A stretch of 36,495 nt of DNA. It comes from Alphaproteobacteria bacterium. Lineage in GTDB: Bacteria > Pseudomonadota > Alphaproteobacteria > Micropepsales > Micropepsaceae. The translations under genes were made by a program, and so were the position numbers. Numbering within the stretch: position 1 is the first letter of the stretch; every line of letters begins with the position of its first letter. The notes below the pieces were generated by a model, which worked only from the letters and a program-made list of their open reading frames with translations, was not told the DNA's origin and made no database searches. The stretch spans positions 1-36,495 of the forward strand of contig SHWE01000020.1 of NCBI GenBank assembly GCA_009693985.1, given 5' to 3'. Below are positions 28,759-36,495 of this stretch, in pieces.

Positions 28759-29244
28759 ATGATGTTTCGTACCGCGCTCACTCTCATGCTCGCCGTATCG
28801 TTCGCCGCGCCCGTCGCCGCGCAGCCGATGACCATCGACAAGAAGATCATCAGCGCCGAAGCGGCGCGTAAGATCGCGGAGGGCTGCGAAGCCTTCGCCA
28901 AGGCGAAGGGCTGGCATGTCAGCGTCTGGGTGCTCGATGAGACGCTGACGCCGCTTTACTTCTACCGCATGCAGGGCACGCCGATGTTCACGGTGAAGCC
29001 GGCGCTGATGAAGGCGGAGTCCGCCGTCCGCACCGGCCAGCCCAACGACGCCTATATCAGCAATGTCGAAAGGCGGGGCGTGTTCGTCGCGACGGTAAAC
29101 GCCATCGCGCAGGACTATGTGCTGTCGCCGGGCGGCCTGCCGATCATCATCGACGGACAGGTCGCGGGCGGCATCGGTATCGGCGGCTCCTCGGACGACC
29201 GCGCCTGTGCCCAAGCGGGCATCGACGCGGTGTTCAAGAAGTAG
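28759..29244 (+). CDS. exported GlcG/HbpS-like protein
   Basis: This 161-residue protein has a signal peptide (MFRTALTLMLAVSFAAPVAA) and a single GlcG/HbpS-like domain with ISAEAARKIAEGCEAFAKAKG, VSVWVLDETLTPLYFYRM, KAESAVRTGQP and the C-terminal GGLPIIIDGQVAGGIGIGGSS followed by the helix CAQAGIDAVFK. HbpS binds heme in some actinobacteria, and GlcG is of unclear role near glycolate genes. No heme motif is proven here. CTCGGAGA precedes ATG 28759. It is separated from the gene before it by a terminator. Confidence 0.8.
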   Translation: MMFRTALTLMLAVSFAAPVAAQPMTIDKKIISAEAARKIAEGCEAFAKAKGWHVSVWVLDETLTPLYFYRMQGTPMFTVKPALMKAESAVRTGQPNDAYISNVERRGVFVATVNAIAQDYVLSPGGLPIIIDGQVAGGIGIGGSSDDRACAQAGIDAVFKK

Positions 29245-29250
29245 ATGACT

Positions 29251-29430
29251 ACCTCCCCCAACGCGGGGAGGTCGAACCGCTGTAGCGAAGCTAAAGCGGT
29301 TCGGGTGGGGGCGTTCTTGTCCCGCGCGCTCCCAGCGCCCACCTAACCTATAAGCAAACCGGGTGAGAAAGATTATTCCACCCACCCGAGCCGCTTACGC
29401 GTATCGACCTCCCTGCGCTGGGGGAGGTGG
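29251..29430. terminator. paired inverted repeat and terminator between glcG-like gene and ahcY
   Basis: Copy A (29251-29311) and copy B (29378-29430, opposite orientation) share ACCTCCCCCARCGCRGGGAGGTCGA and a GCGGYTCGGGTGGG end. Copy A folds into two perfect hairpins: ACCTCCCC/GGGGAGGT (29251-29272) and CGAACCGCT/AGCGGTTCG (29273-29303). A plus-strand T-run (ATTTTT) follows copy B at 29431. Placed between convergent genes, it is probably a bidirectional terminator and also a dispersed repeat. Confidence 0.7.
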
Positions 29431-29436
29431 ATTTTT

Positions 29437-30837
29437 CTAATACCGATAAAGCTCCGGCTTGAACGGGCCGGCCTGAGGGATTCCGATATAGCTCGATTGC
29501 TTGTCGGTGAGCTGGGTGAGCTTGACGCCGATCTTGTTGAGATGGAGGCGGGCCACCTTCTCGTCCAGCGTCTTGGGCAGCGTGTAAACCTTCTTCGCGT
29601 ATTTGCCCGGATTGCAGAACAATTCCATCTGCGCCAGCGTCTGATTGGTGAAGGAGGCGCTCATCACGAAAGAGGGATGCCCCATCGCATTGCCGAGATT
29701 GACGAGGCGCCCTTCGGACAACAGCAGGATGCGGTGGCCGTCGGGGAATTCGATCTCGTCCACCTGCGGCTTGATGTTGCTCCACTTCAGGTTCTTCAGC
29801 GCCGCGACCTGAATCTCGGAATCGAAATGGCCGATATTGCAGACGATGGCGCGGTCTTTCATCTTGCGCATGTGGTCGAACGTGATGACGTCGACATTGC
29901 CCGTCGCGGTGACGAAGATGTCGGCGCGCGAGGCGGCATCGTCCATGGTGGCGACTTCGTAGCCTTCCATCGCCGCCTGCAAAGCGCAGATGGGATCGAT
30001 CTCGGAGATCATCACGCGGCAGCCGGCATTGCGTAACGATGCCGCGGAACCTTTGCCGACATCGCCGAAGCCTGCGACCATCGCGACCTTGCCGGCCATC
30101 ATCACGTCGGTGCCGCGGCGGATGCCGTCGACCAATGATTCGCGGCAGCCATAGAGATTGTCGAATTTCGACTTGGTGACGGAATCGTTCACATTGATGG
30201 CCGGGAAGAGCAGCTTGCCTTCCTTCTCCATGATGTAGAGACGATGGACGCCGGTGGTCGTCTCTTCGGAAACGCCTTTGATGTTCTTGGCGAGTTCGGC
30301 GAACCAGCCCTTCGGCTTCTCTTTCAGCAGCCGCTTGATCAAGGCGAAGAAGACTTCTTCTTCCTCGTTCTCCGCCTTGTCGAGGAAAGCGGTGTCGCCG
30401 TTCTCGGCGCGCAACCCGTGATGGACGAGCATTGTCGCATCGCCGCCATCGTCGAGGATCATGTTCGGGGTGCCGCCGCCATGCCATTCGAACAGTTTCG
30501 CGGTGTAGTCCCAGTAGTCCTGCAGGCTCTCGCCCTTGATCGCGAAGACCGGCGTGCCGCCCACCGCGATGGCGGCAGCAGCGTGGTCCTGCGTCGAATA
30601 GATGTTGCAGGACACCCAGCGCACATCGGCGCCGAGCACTTTGAGCGTCTCGATCAGCACCGCGGTCTGGATGGTCATGTGCAGCGAGCCGGCGATGCGG
30701 GCGCCCTTCATCGGTTTGGCGTCGCCGAATTCCTCGCGCGTGGCCATCAGGCCCGGCATTTCGGTCTCGGCGATGGCGATTTCCTTGCGGCCCCAATCCG
30801 CAAGTCCGATGTCCTTGACGACGTAATCCTGGCTCAT
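29437..30837 (-). CDS. ahcY: S-adenosylhomocysteine hydrolase
   Basis: This 466-residue NAD-dependent enzyme splits S-adenosylhomocysteine into homocysteine and adenosine, closing the methyl cycle. It shows [29 protein letters not shown] and the catalytic [17 protein letters not shown] (K223, D227). The NAD Rossmann motif is [12 protein letters not shown] (256-263), and the C-terminal end is KPELYRY. An insertion of acidic residues ([10 protein letters not shown], about 155-164) is typical of the longer bacterial form. AGGAG lies about 8 bp before ATG 30837. A 22-bp palindrome upstream (30921-30942) is a likely operator. Confidence 0.97.
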   Translation of the reverse strand: MSQDYVVKDIGLADWGRKEIAIAETEMPGLMATREEFGDAKPMKGARIAGSLHMTIQTAVLIETLKVLGADVRWVSCNIYSTQDHAAAAIAVGGTPVFAIKGESLQDYWDYTAKLFEWHGGGTPNMILDDGGDATMLVHHGLRAENGDTAFLDKAENEEEEVFFALIKRLLKEKPKGWFAELAKNIKGVSEETTTGVHRLYIMEKEGKLLFPAINVNDSVTKSKFDNLYGCRESLVDGIRRGTDVMMAGKVAMVAGFGDVGKGSAASLRNAGCRVMISEIDPICALQAAMEGYEVATMDDAASRADIFVTATGNVDVITFDHMRKMKDRAIVCNIGHFDSEIQVAALKNLKWSNIKPQVDEIEFPDGHRILLLSEGRLVNLGNAMGHPSFVMSASFTNQTLAQMELFCNPGKYAKKVYTLPKTLDEKVARLHLNKIGVKLTQLTDKQSSYIGIPQAGPFKPELYRY

Positions 30838-30920
30838 GACGGGGCTCCTGAAGGCGTGGTTAGGGCATTGGGGCTGGCTTCGCGGGCCCTATAGCAGCCA
30901 GGCCAGGCAGGGGCAAGAAG

Positions 30921-30942
30921 GATATAAAGAAATCTCTATGTC
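30921..30942. promoter_or_regulatory. 22-bp palindromic operator candidate upstream of ahcY
   Basis: GATATAAAGA-AA-TCTCTATGTC is a near-perfect dyad (8 of 10 half-site bases pair) in an AT-rich patch 84 bp before the ahcY start. Its form resembles AT-rich AAAGAtatCTTT sites of ArsR-type SahR regulators of the methionine cycle. The dyad is seen; the identity of the regulator is inference, and no ArsR-type gene is in the window. Confidence 0.45.
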
Positions 30943-31004
30943 TTTATCCCGAGGGGCGGCCGCCTCCTGAGGAGCCCTTTCGTTCGCAAGGGCGTCTCGA
31001 AGGA

Positions 31005-31766
31005 TCAGCGCAGATAGGTCTGGTAATTCATGACCGTATAGCCGGAGACCGATTTGGCGACGGTGAGAAACGAGCTGGTCGCCTCGCCGGGCGCTTCGGC
31101 AAAACCGAGATCGTAGCCCTGGCCGGTGTGGCGCAGCAGGGCGCGCAATTGCGGCTGGCGGTCGCTCGGCGTCAGCACGCGCATGCGGAAGGCGTCGAAC
31201 AGATTGGCGATCCGCTGCGACAGGATCAGCGGCAAAAGATCGGAGGCGGTGTCGAACTTCGCTTGGGACGACGACATGTCTTTCCAGAAGGCGGTGATTT
31301 CGATCAGCTCGGCATCGGTGATGTCCTGGTCGAGCGTGACATAGGAGACATCGTCCTGGCGCGGGCAGGGGGCGGGAGCGGCCGCGCCCATCGCATAGGG
31401 CGGCTGCACGTAATCGGTCGGGGTCGGCGGCATGCGGTCCCAAGTCGTGGGTGCGCCTTCCGTTGCGTGGGAGAAAATTTGCGTCACCGTGAAACGGCAG
31501 ACGCCGCGGGCTGAGCGTGCGCTTGTGGCGATCGCGTAATATTCCGATCGGGGTGTGCGGTTCGGCGGCGCGATTGTCACCAGCCGCATGCCCTCGCCCG
31601 GATGCGAGCGTAGATATTCGGCCGCCAGCGGCGGCGTGGACTCATCGGGCGCGAAATAGAATTGGATGGCCGGTGCGATCAAGCCACTCCTCGGCTGCGC
31701 GAAGCCGGTGCTCGCGAGCGCGGCAGGCAACAGAACAGCGGCGGCGAAACAGAGACGCAATTTCAT
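31005..31766 (-). CDS. exported protein of unknown function
   Basis: This 253-residue protein has a signal peptide (MKLRLCFAAAVLLPAALAST, cleavage near GFAQ) and no family I recognise. Visible features are a Cys pair (C90 in GVCRFTV, C134 in PAPCPRQDD) that may form a disulfide, a Pro-rich stretch at 111-135 and helix-rich C-terminal halves such as LPLILSQRIANLFDAFRMRVLTP. There are no transmembrane segments after the signal, no repeats and no catalytic motif. It starts 5 bp after the GumN-like gene and is probably cotranscribed with it. ATG 31766 was chosen for the signal peptide; the longer open frame would overlap its neighbour. Confidence 0.6.
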   Translation of the reverse strand: MKLRLCFAAAVLLPAALASTGFAQPRSGLIAPAIQFYFAPDESTPPLAAEYLRSHPGEGMRLVTIAPPNRTPRSEYYAIATSARSARGVCRFTVTQIFSHATEGAPTTWDRMPPTPTDYVQPPYAMGAAAPAPCPRQDDVSYVTLDQDITDAELIEITAFWKDMSSSQAKFDTASDLLPLILSQRIANLFDAFRMRVLTPSDRQPQLRALLRHTGQGYDLGFAEAPGEATSSFLTVAKSVSGYTVMNYQTYLR

Positions 31767-31771
31767 GGTGA

Positions 31772-32716
31772 TCAAGCCTTTGGTCCGCAGATTTTGGCGG
31801 TCGACGCCACCGCATCGCCGACGCGCTCGACGTCGTAGCCTTCGTTGCACAGCAGGCGCAAGACTCCGTTGTCGCCGCCGACATGGGCCGCGCCCACCGT
31901 GACGAAGGTCGTACGGCCCGATTCCAGATATTGCTTGATGGGCGTGCGCCAGGTGCGGTTGCGTCCTTCGATCAGGAGATTCTTGGCTTCGGCGCGGCCG
32001 GCGAAATAGCCGTCGATCAGTCTGGTAAATCCTTCGGCGTCTCCGCTCGACCAGCTTTCGCGAATATTTCTTTCCTGCTCGCGCGCTTTTGTCAGGCGGA
32101 AGATCATGGTCTTCAGCGCCTTCATCTGCTTGCGCTCATCGCCGGTCTTGATGAGGTTCATTTGATCGTGCACCGTTTCGAGATAGCGCAATTCCTTGCC
32201 GTGTCCTTGCGCATATTCGACGATGGTTTCGTCCGCTCCTCTGAGGTCGGCGACGTTGCCCCGATGCAGATAGGCCAGCCCCAGCATCACCGAGGCGGGC
32301 CACGGGCGGTAGCGCTCGACCTGCCATTTCGGCAAGCCGGCCCCTCTGAGAATGGCCGAATAGCGCCGGAATTCCGCGGCGGACAACGCGCTCTTGAGGG
32401 TGCGGCCGTCGAGGTAGAATCCGTTCTCGACGACGAACTTTTTTTCTTCCTCGATCGCCGCCTCGTCGAGCGGCACTTCAAAAACGAAGATGTCGGAAGC
32501 GCCGAGCGCCGCGTCGATTTGCGGCGTGCCCCATCGATAGTCCTTGGGAAGGATGTGCAAAGAGCCGAACACATAGACCGTGCTCGTTCCCTTCTGGACC
32601 TTCCACAGCGGCGGATGCGGCAGGGGCGCTTGCTGTGCCGTGGAAGCAACGCCGGTAAAAACCAGCGCCGCGACGGTCATCATCGCGGCAGACGCCAAAC
32701 GGCGGAAAACAGCCAT
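31772..32716 (-). CDS. exported TraB/GumN-family protein
   Basis: This 314-residue protein has an N-terminal signal peptide (RRLASAAMMTVAALVFTGVAS) and the TraB/GumN domain. The first motif STVYVFGSLHILPKD has the conserved GSLH (H54), and DIFVFEVPLDE supplies a putative acidic residue. The second signature TTFVTVGAAHVGGDNGVLRLLCNEGY (GxxH) lies near the C-terminus. The family is a Tiki-like metalloprotease fold; activity in most bacterial members is unproven. GAGGGGAGC precedes ATG 32716. It lies downstream of the HPr gene by 64 bp and heads a pair with the unknown gene. Confidence 0.88.
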   Translation of the reverse strand: MAVFRRLASAAMMTVAALVFTGVASTAQQAPLPHPPLWKVQKGTSTVYVFGSLHILPKDYRWGTPQIDAALGASDIFVFEVPLDEAAIEEEKKFVVENGFYLDGRTLKSALSAAEFRRYSAILRGAGLPKWQVERYRPWPASVMLGLAYLHRGNVADLRGADETIVEYAQGHGKELRYLETVHDQMNLIKTGDERKQMKALKTMIFRLTKAREQERNIRESWSSGDAEGFTRLIDGYFAGRAEAKNLLIEGRNRTWRTPIKQYLESGRTTFVTVGAAHVGGDNGVLRLLCNEGYDVERVGDAVASTAKICGPKA

Positions 32717-32780
32717 GCTCCCCTCATCGATGCGGCCAGCGCGGCCTATCTACCACAATTTAGACACGCGCGCGGAGAGG

Positions 32781-33062
32781 CTAAACGTCCTCGTGAAACT
32801 TGGCGGCGATAAGGGCCAGAAGGGCGCTTATCGCATCGGGAGCGTCGGGGCCGTCGGCGGCAAGCTCGACCGTCGAGCCCATGGAGGCCGCCAGCATCAT
32901 CAGCCCCATGATCGAGCGCCCGGAGACGGAATTTTCGCCCTTCGTCACCGTCACCTCGGAGCGGAAGCGCGCGACGGTCTCGACGAACTTCGCGGAAGCC
33001 CGGGCGTGCAGGCCCTTCTTGTTCACGATGATGGCGCGGGCGCGGGCGGGCCGGGGTTCCAT
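32781..33062 (-). CDS. ptsH: phosphocarrier HPr
   Basis: This 93-residue HPr is phosphorylated by EI at His19 in NKKGLHARAS and by HprK at Ser50 in VSGRSIMGLMML. SIMGLMMLAASMGSTVEL is the standard HPr helix. In alphaproteobacteria the system is regulatory, not sugar-transporting. No EI gene (ptsP or ptsI) is in the window. ATG 33062 shares one base with the EIIA stop (TAATG), so the two are coupled. The C-terminal end (ALLALIAAKFHEDV) is slightly longer than E. coli HPr. Confidence 0.95.
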   Translation of the reverse strand: MEPRPARARAIIVNKKGLHARASAKFVETVARFRSEVTVTKGENSVSGRSIMGLMMLAASMGSTVELAADGPDAPDAISALLALIAAKFHEDV

Positions 33063-33496
33063 TATCCGGCGGAACGGCTGGCGGGGCGGGGGCCGCTCTC
33101 TTCGGCGAGTTCGGCCGAGCCAGAGCGCATATATTTGCGTCCCGAGGCGATGGCTTCCTTAACGGCGGCGTCGAGCGACAGCGTCGTCCGTACACCGATC
33201 AATTTGATGAGGCTCGGCAGATTGGCGCCGGCCAGCACCTCGACCTTGCCCTTCTTCAGATGGGTGAGCGCGAGATTGCAGGGCGTGCCGCCGAACATGT
33301 CGGTAACGAGCACGACGCCCTTGCCGAGCTCGACGGCTTTGATCGCCGCGGTGATTTCGTCGCGCCGCTGTTCCATATCGTCATTGGGGCCGATGCAGAC
33401 CGTTTTGACATGGCTCTGGAGGCCCACGATGTGCTGCACGGCGGCGAGCAACTCGGTGGCGAGGCCGCCATGCGTGACGATGACAATTCCGATCAT
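33062..33496 (-). CDS. manX: PTS EIIA component, mannose/fructose family
   Basis: This 144-residue cytosolic EIIA domain has the phosphorylation site His9 in IGIVIVTHGGLATELL and the conserved VVLVTDMFGGTPCNLAL, with ANLPSLIKLI near the C-terminus. It has no EIIB or transporter domain attached, and no membrane EII gene is nearby. This orphan EIIA between hprK and HPr is typical of alphaproteobacterial regulatory PTS, where its phosphorylation state is thought to signal. ATG 33496 lies 62 bp after the hprK stop. The C-terminal tail (EESGPRPASRSAG) is low-complexity. Confidence 0.92.
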   Translation of the reverse strand: MIGIVIVTHGGLATELLAAVQHIVGLQSHVKTVCIGPNDDMEQRRDEITAAIKAVELGKGVVLVTDMFGGTPCNLALTHLKKGKVEVLAGANLPSLIKLIGVRTTLSLDAAVKEAIASGRKYMRSGSAELAEESGPRPASRSAG

Positions 33497-33558
33497 GGTC
33501 CCGATTTAACGAAAGCGGCGCGCACGATAGCAGTCTCCCTTTCAGAGGAAAGTCCCGA

Positions 33559-34065
33559 CTAGCGCGAAACCGCGCCTGCGACAAAGGCACCCCTGTGGAT
33601 ACAAGCCGCCGCCGCGGCGATTTTTGCGGGGGTCGAGGCTTCGAAAGGCTTAAGCAGCAGCAGCGGCGGCCGCGGACAGGCGGCAAGTTGCGGCGGAAAG
33701 CGGTAAAGCGCGGCTTCCGGAAGGCGCGGGGGCGCGGCGTCCTTTTCGAGGCGCACCGCGAGGATCACGGGGGCAGCGCCGCTATTCTCGATGCTCACGA
33801 TTCCGACACCGCGTATCTCGATCCGCCCACGGAGATTTGAAGCCGCCTCGGCATGAACCCGGCCACCCCATTCGAACAAAGCGGTCTGATCGTCGGAGAT
33901 CAATTTCGCGCCCATCGCGATGAGCCGAAGCGCGACGTCGGATTTTCCGGAGCCGCTCTCGCCGATCAGCAGCACCGCGCCGTCGCCGGCTCCGCCGAAG
34001 GGCATGGAAGCATCGCCGATTCGCACCGCGGTCGCGTGAACGAGAACGGAGGAAGAGGTGCTCAC
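33559..34065 (-). CDS. hprK: HPr kinase/phosphorylase, short form
   Basis: This 168-residue protein is the C-terminal kinase domain only. Walker A is LLIGESGSGKSDVALRL (35-42, K41), LISDDQTALF has the conserved Asp pair (D58, D59), and GRIEIRGVGIV is the second HprK signature. The N-terminal domain of Firmicute HprK is absent, as usual for alphaproteobacteria. It phosphorylates HPr on Ser. The GTG start at 34065 overlaps the chvG stop (GTGA), coupling the two. Proximity to ChvGI fits a link between envelope stress signalling and PTS. Confidence 0.9.
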   Translation of the reverse strand: MSTSSSVLVHATAVRIGDASMPFGGAGDGAVLLIGESGSGKSDVALRLIAMGAKLISDDQTALFEWGGRVHAEAASNLRGRIEIRGVGIVSIENSGAAPVILAVRLEKDAAPPRLPEAALYRFPPQLAACPRPPLLLLKPFEASTPAKIAAAAACIHRGAFVAGAVSR

Positions 34066-35690
34066 GTCTGCTTGCGCGCGAGCGGCAGTTCGACGACGAA
34101 GCGGGCGCCGAGAATTTTACCGTCGGCATCGGCGCGGTTCTCCGCCCAGATGCGGCCGCCATGGCTGGCGACGATCTGGCGCGCGATGGCGAGACCCAAT
34201 CCCGAATTCTTGCCGAAGCCGTGCTCGGCCGGACGCTCGGTGTAGAAGCGCTCGAAGATGCGCTCGAGATCGTTTTCGCCGATGCCCGGGCCTTCATCGT
34301 CGATGAAGCTGCAGACATCGCCGTCCACCGGCGTCGCGGTAACGGTAACGGTGACGGTGCCGCCGTCCGGGCTGAAGGAGACCGCATTGTCGATCAGATT
34401 GCGGAACACCTGGCCGAGCCTTTCGTCGAGGCCCTGCACGATCATCGGCTTGGCGCTGTCGCGCTGCATGACGATGCGCATGCCGCGCGGCGTATTCATG
34501 CCGTTATAGATGCTGACGAGGGTCTCGAGCAGCTTGGCGACATCGACCGGTTCCGATTCGCCGCGCGACAGTTCGGCATCGAGCCGCGAGGCGTCGGAAA
34601 TGTCGGTGATCAGCCGGTCGATGCGCTTCACATCGTTGCGCACCACGGCGACGAGGCGCTCGCGGTTCTCGCCTTCCTTGGTGCGTTCGAGCATTTCGAC
34701 GGCGCTCTTGAGCGAGGTCAGCGGATTTTTCAGCTCATGGGCCACGTCGGCGGCGAAACTTTCGATGGCGTCGATGCGGTCGTAGAGCGCGCGCGTCATC
34801 GCCGAGAAGGAATCGGCGAGCTCGCCGATCTCGTCGTCGCGATCGACATAGGTTGGGATGGTCTCGCGCCCGCCGCGGCCGCGCCGCACGCGCTCGGCCG
34901 CCGCTGCCAGGCGCCTTATGGGCGCCGCGATCACGCTGGCGAGATAAAGCGAGGACAGCAGCAGCGCCGCGAAGCCGACCATGAAGACCTGCATCAGGGC
35001 GGCGCGTTCTTCCTTCAATATGCCGTCGATGTCGCCCGATTCCGTCGTCAGCAGCAGCACGCCGTAAAGCGTGGCAAAGCGCCGGATCGGCACCGCGACC
35101 GAAAGCACCAGGCTGCCGCGTTCGTTGACGCGCACGCTCGAATCCGTCTCGCTCATCAGCGCGGTGTTGACCTCGCTGTAGACGCGGCCGTTCTGTCCGG
35201 CTTCGAAATAGGGCTCAAGGCTGGCGAGCGGGCGCACGCCCATCAGCCCGTCATAGAAGCGCCCGAGCGTGCCCACCGTGCGTTCGACGAAGGCGAGAAC
35301 CGCGTTCGGTTCGGGCGGCGGCAACTCCTCCGTCGTCACCAGATTGCGGGCGAGCAGGTTGCGCGTGTCGATCTGAAGACGCCCGGCCGTGGTGTAGACG
35401 CGCGCGCGCAAATTCGTCGGCGCGATGAGCTGGCGCAGGAGTGGCTCGGCCTGGCCCGTCGCCACCGCGCGGCGGTCGGCATCGGCGGTGTATTCGGCCA
35501 GCGCGCCCGCGACGATGAGCGCCTGATCGCGGATGCCCGAAATGCGTTCTTCGACGAGGCCGGCGCGGTTCGACTGCACCCACATCACGCCGATGATGAG
35601 GATGAACAGCGCGAACGTATTGAAGAAGAGGATGCGTTGGGTGAGCGCGGAGAAACGCCGGACCGGCCTGTAGGGCAAGTTCTCGCTCAT
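34062..35690 (-). CDS. chvG: ChvG/ExoS-type sensor histidine kinase
   Basis: This 542-residue membrane kinase has helix 1 near 20-38 (LFFNTFALFILIIGVMWV), a periplasmic domain about 40-230, helix 2 near 233-255, and a HAMP region (APIRRLAAAAERVRRG). The DHp motif FAADVAHELKNPLTSLKSA has His318. The ATPase boxes are FRNLIDNAVSFSPDGG, DEGPGIGE and SGLGLAIARQIV. In Sinorhizobium and Agrobacterium the ChvG-ChvI pair controls envelope, exopolysaccharide and acid responses and is often essential. Transcribed after chvI with a 77-bp gap; the start lacks a strong ribosome site. Confidence 0.94.
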   Translation of the reverse strand: MSENLPYRPVRRFSALTQRILFFNTFALFILIIGVMWVQSNRAGLVEERISGIRDQALIVAGALAEYTADADRRAVATGQAEPLLRQLIAPTNLRARVYTTAGRLQIDTRNLLARNLVTTEELPPPEPNAVLAFVERTVGTLGRFYDGLMGVRPLASLEPYFEAGQNGRVYSEVNTALMSETDSSVRVNERGSLVLSVAVPIRRFATLYGVLLLTTESGDIDGILKEERAALMQVFMVGFAALLLSSLYLASVIAAPIRRLAAAAERVRRGRGGRETIPTYVDRDDEIGELADSFSAMTRALYDRIDAIESFAADVAHELKNPLTSLKSAVEMLERTKEGENRERLVAVVRNDVKRIDRLITDISDASRLDAELSRGESEPVDVAKLLETLVSIYNGMNTPRGMRIVMQRDSAKPMIVQGLDERLGQVFRNLIDNAVSFSPDGGTVTVTVTATPVDGDVCSFIDDEGPGIGENDLERIFERFYTERPAEHGFGKNSGLGLAIARQIVASHGGRIWAENRADADGKILGARFVVELPLARKQT

Positions 35691-35767
35691 CGGCCGCGCC
35701 GGGCGCGACGAAGGCCGTATCGGGGCCTCGATGTGCGGGACTTGGTTCAGAGCCCGGACCTCATGCG

Positions 35768-36475
35768 CTATTCCTTGTAGCGGTAACCGACGCCGTACAG
35801 CGTTTCGATGGAATCGAAATTGTCGTCGACCACTTTGAACTTCTTGCGAAGGCGCTTGATGTGGGAGTCGATGGTGCGGTCGTCGACATAGACCTGGTCG
35901 TCATAGGCCGCGTCCATCAGATTGTCGCGGCTCTTCACGAAGCCCGGGCGCAGGGCGAGACATTGCAGGATCAGGAACTCGGTCACCGTCAGGCGCACCG
36001 GCTTGCCGTTCCACATGCATTCGTGGCGCATCGGATCGAGCGTCAGCTCGCCGCGCACCATGGTCTGCTTGGCGGCTTCGCTCGCGGCGGCGGCCGTCGT
36101 TGGGGTCTTCTTGCCTTCGGCGCGGCGCAGGATCGCCTTCACCCGCTCGAGCAGCAGCCGCTGGGAGAAGGGCTTTCTGATGTAGTCGTCGGCGCCGGCG
36201 TTCAAACCCATCAGCTCGTCGATCTCTTCATCCTTGGAGGTGAGAAAAATCACCGGGATTTCGGCCGACTGGCGCAGGCGGCGCAGCAGTTCCATGCCGT
36301 CCATCCGCGGCATTTTGATGTCCAAAATGGCAAGGTCGGGCGGCGTGGCGGTCAGCGCCGTCAGCGCCGAAGCCCCGTCCGTGTAGGAGCGGACGTGATA
36401 GCCCTCCTGCTCCAGCAGCATCGTCACCGAAGCCAGAATATTCTTGTCGTCGTCGACAAGCGCGATAGTCGCCAT
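35768..36475 (-). CDS. chvI: ChvI-type OmpR-family response regulator
   Basis: This 235-residue DNA-binding regulator has a receiver domain (about 1-118) with acidic pocket VDDDK, phosphorylated D52 in [12 protein letters not shown] and K101 in [10 protein letters not shown] winged-helix domain (about 135-232) follows, with [23 protein letters not shown] and the recognition segment [16 protein letters not shown]. It forms the two-component system with the downstream ChvG. It is the first gene of the minus-strand run; only 20 bp of its upstream region is in the window, so its promoter cannot be seen. Confidence 0.95.
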   Translation of the reverse strand: MATIALVDDDKNILASVTMLLEQEGYHVRSYTDGASALTALTATPPDLAILDIKMPRMDGMELLRRLRQSAEIPVIFLTSKDEEIDELMGLNAGADDYIRKPFSQRLLLERVKAILRRAEGKKTPTTAAAASEAAKQTMVRGELTLDPMRHECMWNGKPVRLTVTEFLILQCLALRPGFVKSRDNLMDAAYDDQVYVDDRTIDSHIKRLRKKFKVVDDNFDSIETLYGVGYRYKE

Positions 36476-36495
36476 GACGCGAAATACCTATGATT

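Noticed and set aside
30838-31004. SAH or SAM riboswitch upstream of ahcY
   Set aside because: I looked for the conserved riboswitch core and saw only the 22-bp dyad and GC-rich helices without a recognisable consensus.
34161-35780. 539-codon plus-strand open frame
   Set aside because: It mirrors chvG on the opposite strand and has shadow-like His/Arg/Ala composition with no motif.

Overview
This window is high-GC chromosomal DNA from an alphaproteobacterium. The evidence is the chvI-chvG-hprK-EIIA-HPr block, a DivL-type histidine kinase with Tyr in place of the phosphoacceptor His, AddAB instead of RecBCD, and the ihfB-pyrF-trpFBA-accD-folC run. The genus cannot be fixed from sequence alone. 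I see no tRNA, rRNA, CRISPR array, transposase or phage gene.

Layout. (1) 1-4069: the 3' part of a diheme cytochrome c gene, a small exported protein, two tandem near-duplicate exported NHL-repeat proteins, and a TonB/TolA-like protein. (2) 4074-4988: an exported formylglycine-generating-enzyme-like (SUMF1) protein. (3) 5185-11289, plus strand: ihfB, pyrF, trpF, trpB, trpA, accD, folC, covering pyrimidine, tryptophan, malonyl-CoA and folate synthesis, with ATGA/GTGA overlaps between several genes. (4) 11293-20295, minus strand: the chain tsaE > amgK-like > murU-like > addB > addA > trxA, with overlapping stop/start codons from tsaE to addA. (5) 20437-24811: an accessory stretch with a ferredoxin reductase and ferredoxin, a lipoprotein frame broken by two in-frame amber codons, a cysteine hydrolase, a GNAT acetyltransferase and an exported VOC protein. 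(6) 24812-25250: a gene-free stretch with a G/C hairpin and a 129-bp inverted repeat. (7) 25251-29436: divL on minus; SemiSWEET, DoxX-like and GlcG-like genes on plus; then a repeat/terminator pair. (8) 29437-36475, all minus: chvI > chvG > hprK > EIIA > HPr, then a GumN-like protein and an unknown exported protein, then ahcY.

From general knowledge of alphaproteobacterial gene order, chvI...HPr, ahcY, divL, tsaE...trxA and folC/accD/trp often lie close together. Here that backbone is recognisable but interrupted by accessory genes at three places: HPr/ahcY, ahcY/divL and divL/tsaE. The interruptions carry the repeats and the decayed gene.

The strongest candidates for a second look are the lipoprotein frame with two TAG codons, the three-stem palindrome that contains the pyrF stop codon, a 22-bp palindromic operator candidate upstream of ahcY, and the tandem NHL pair. 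I found no clear sign of a wholly new multi-gene system.
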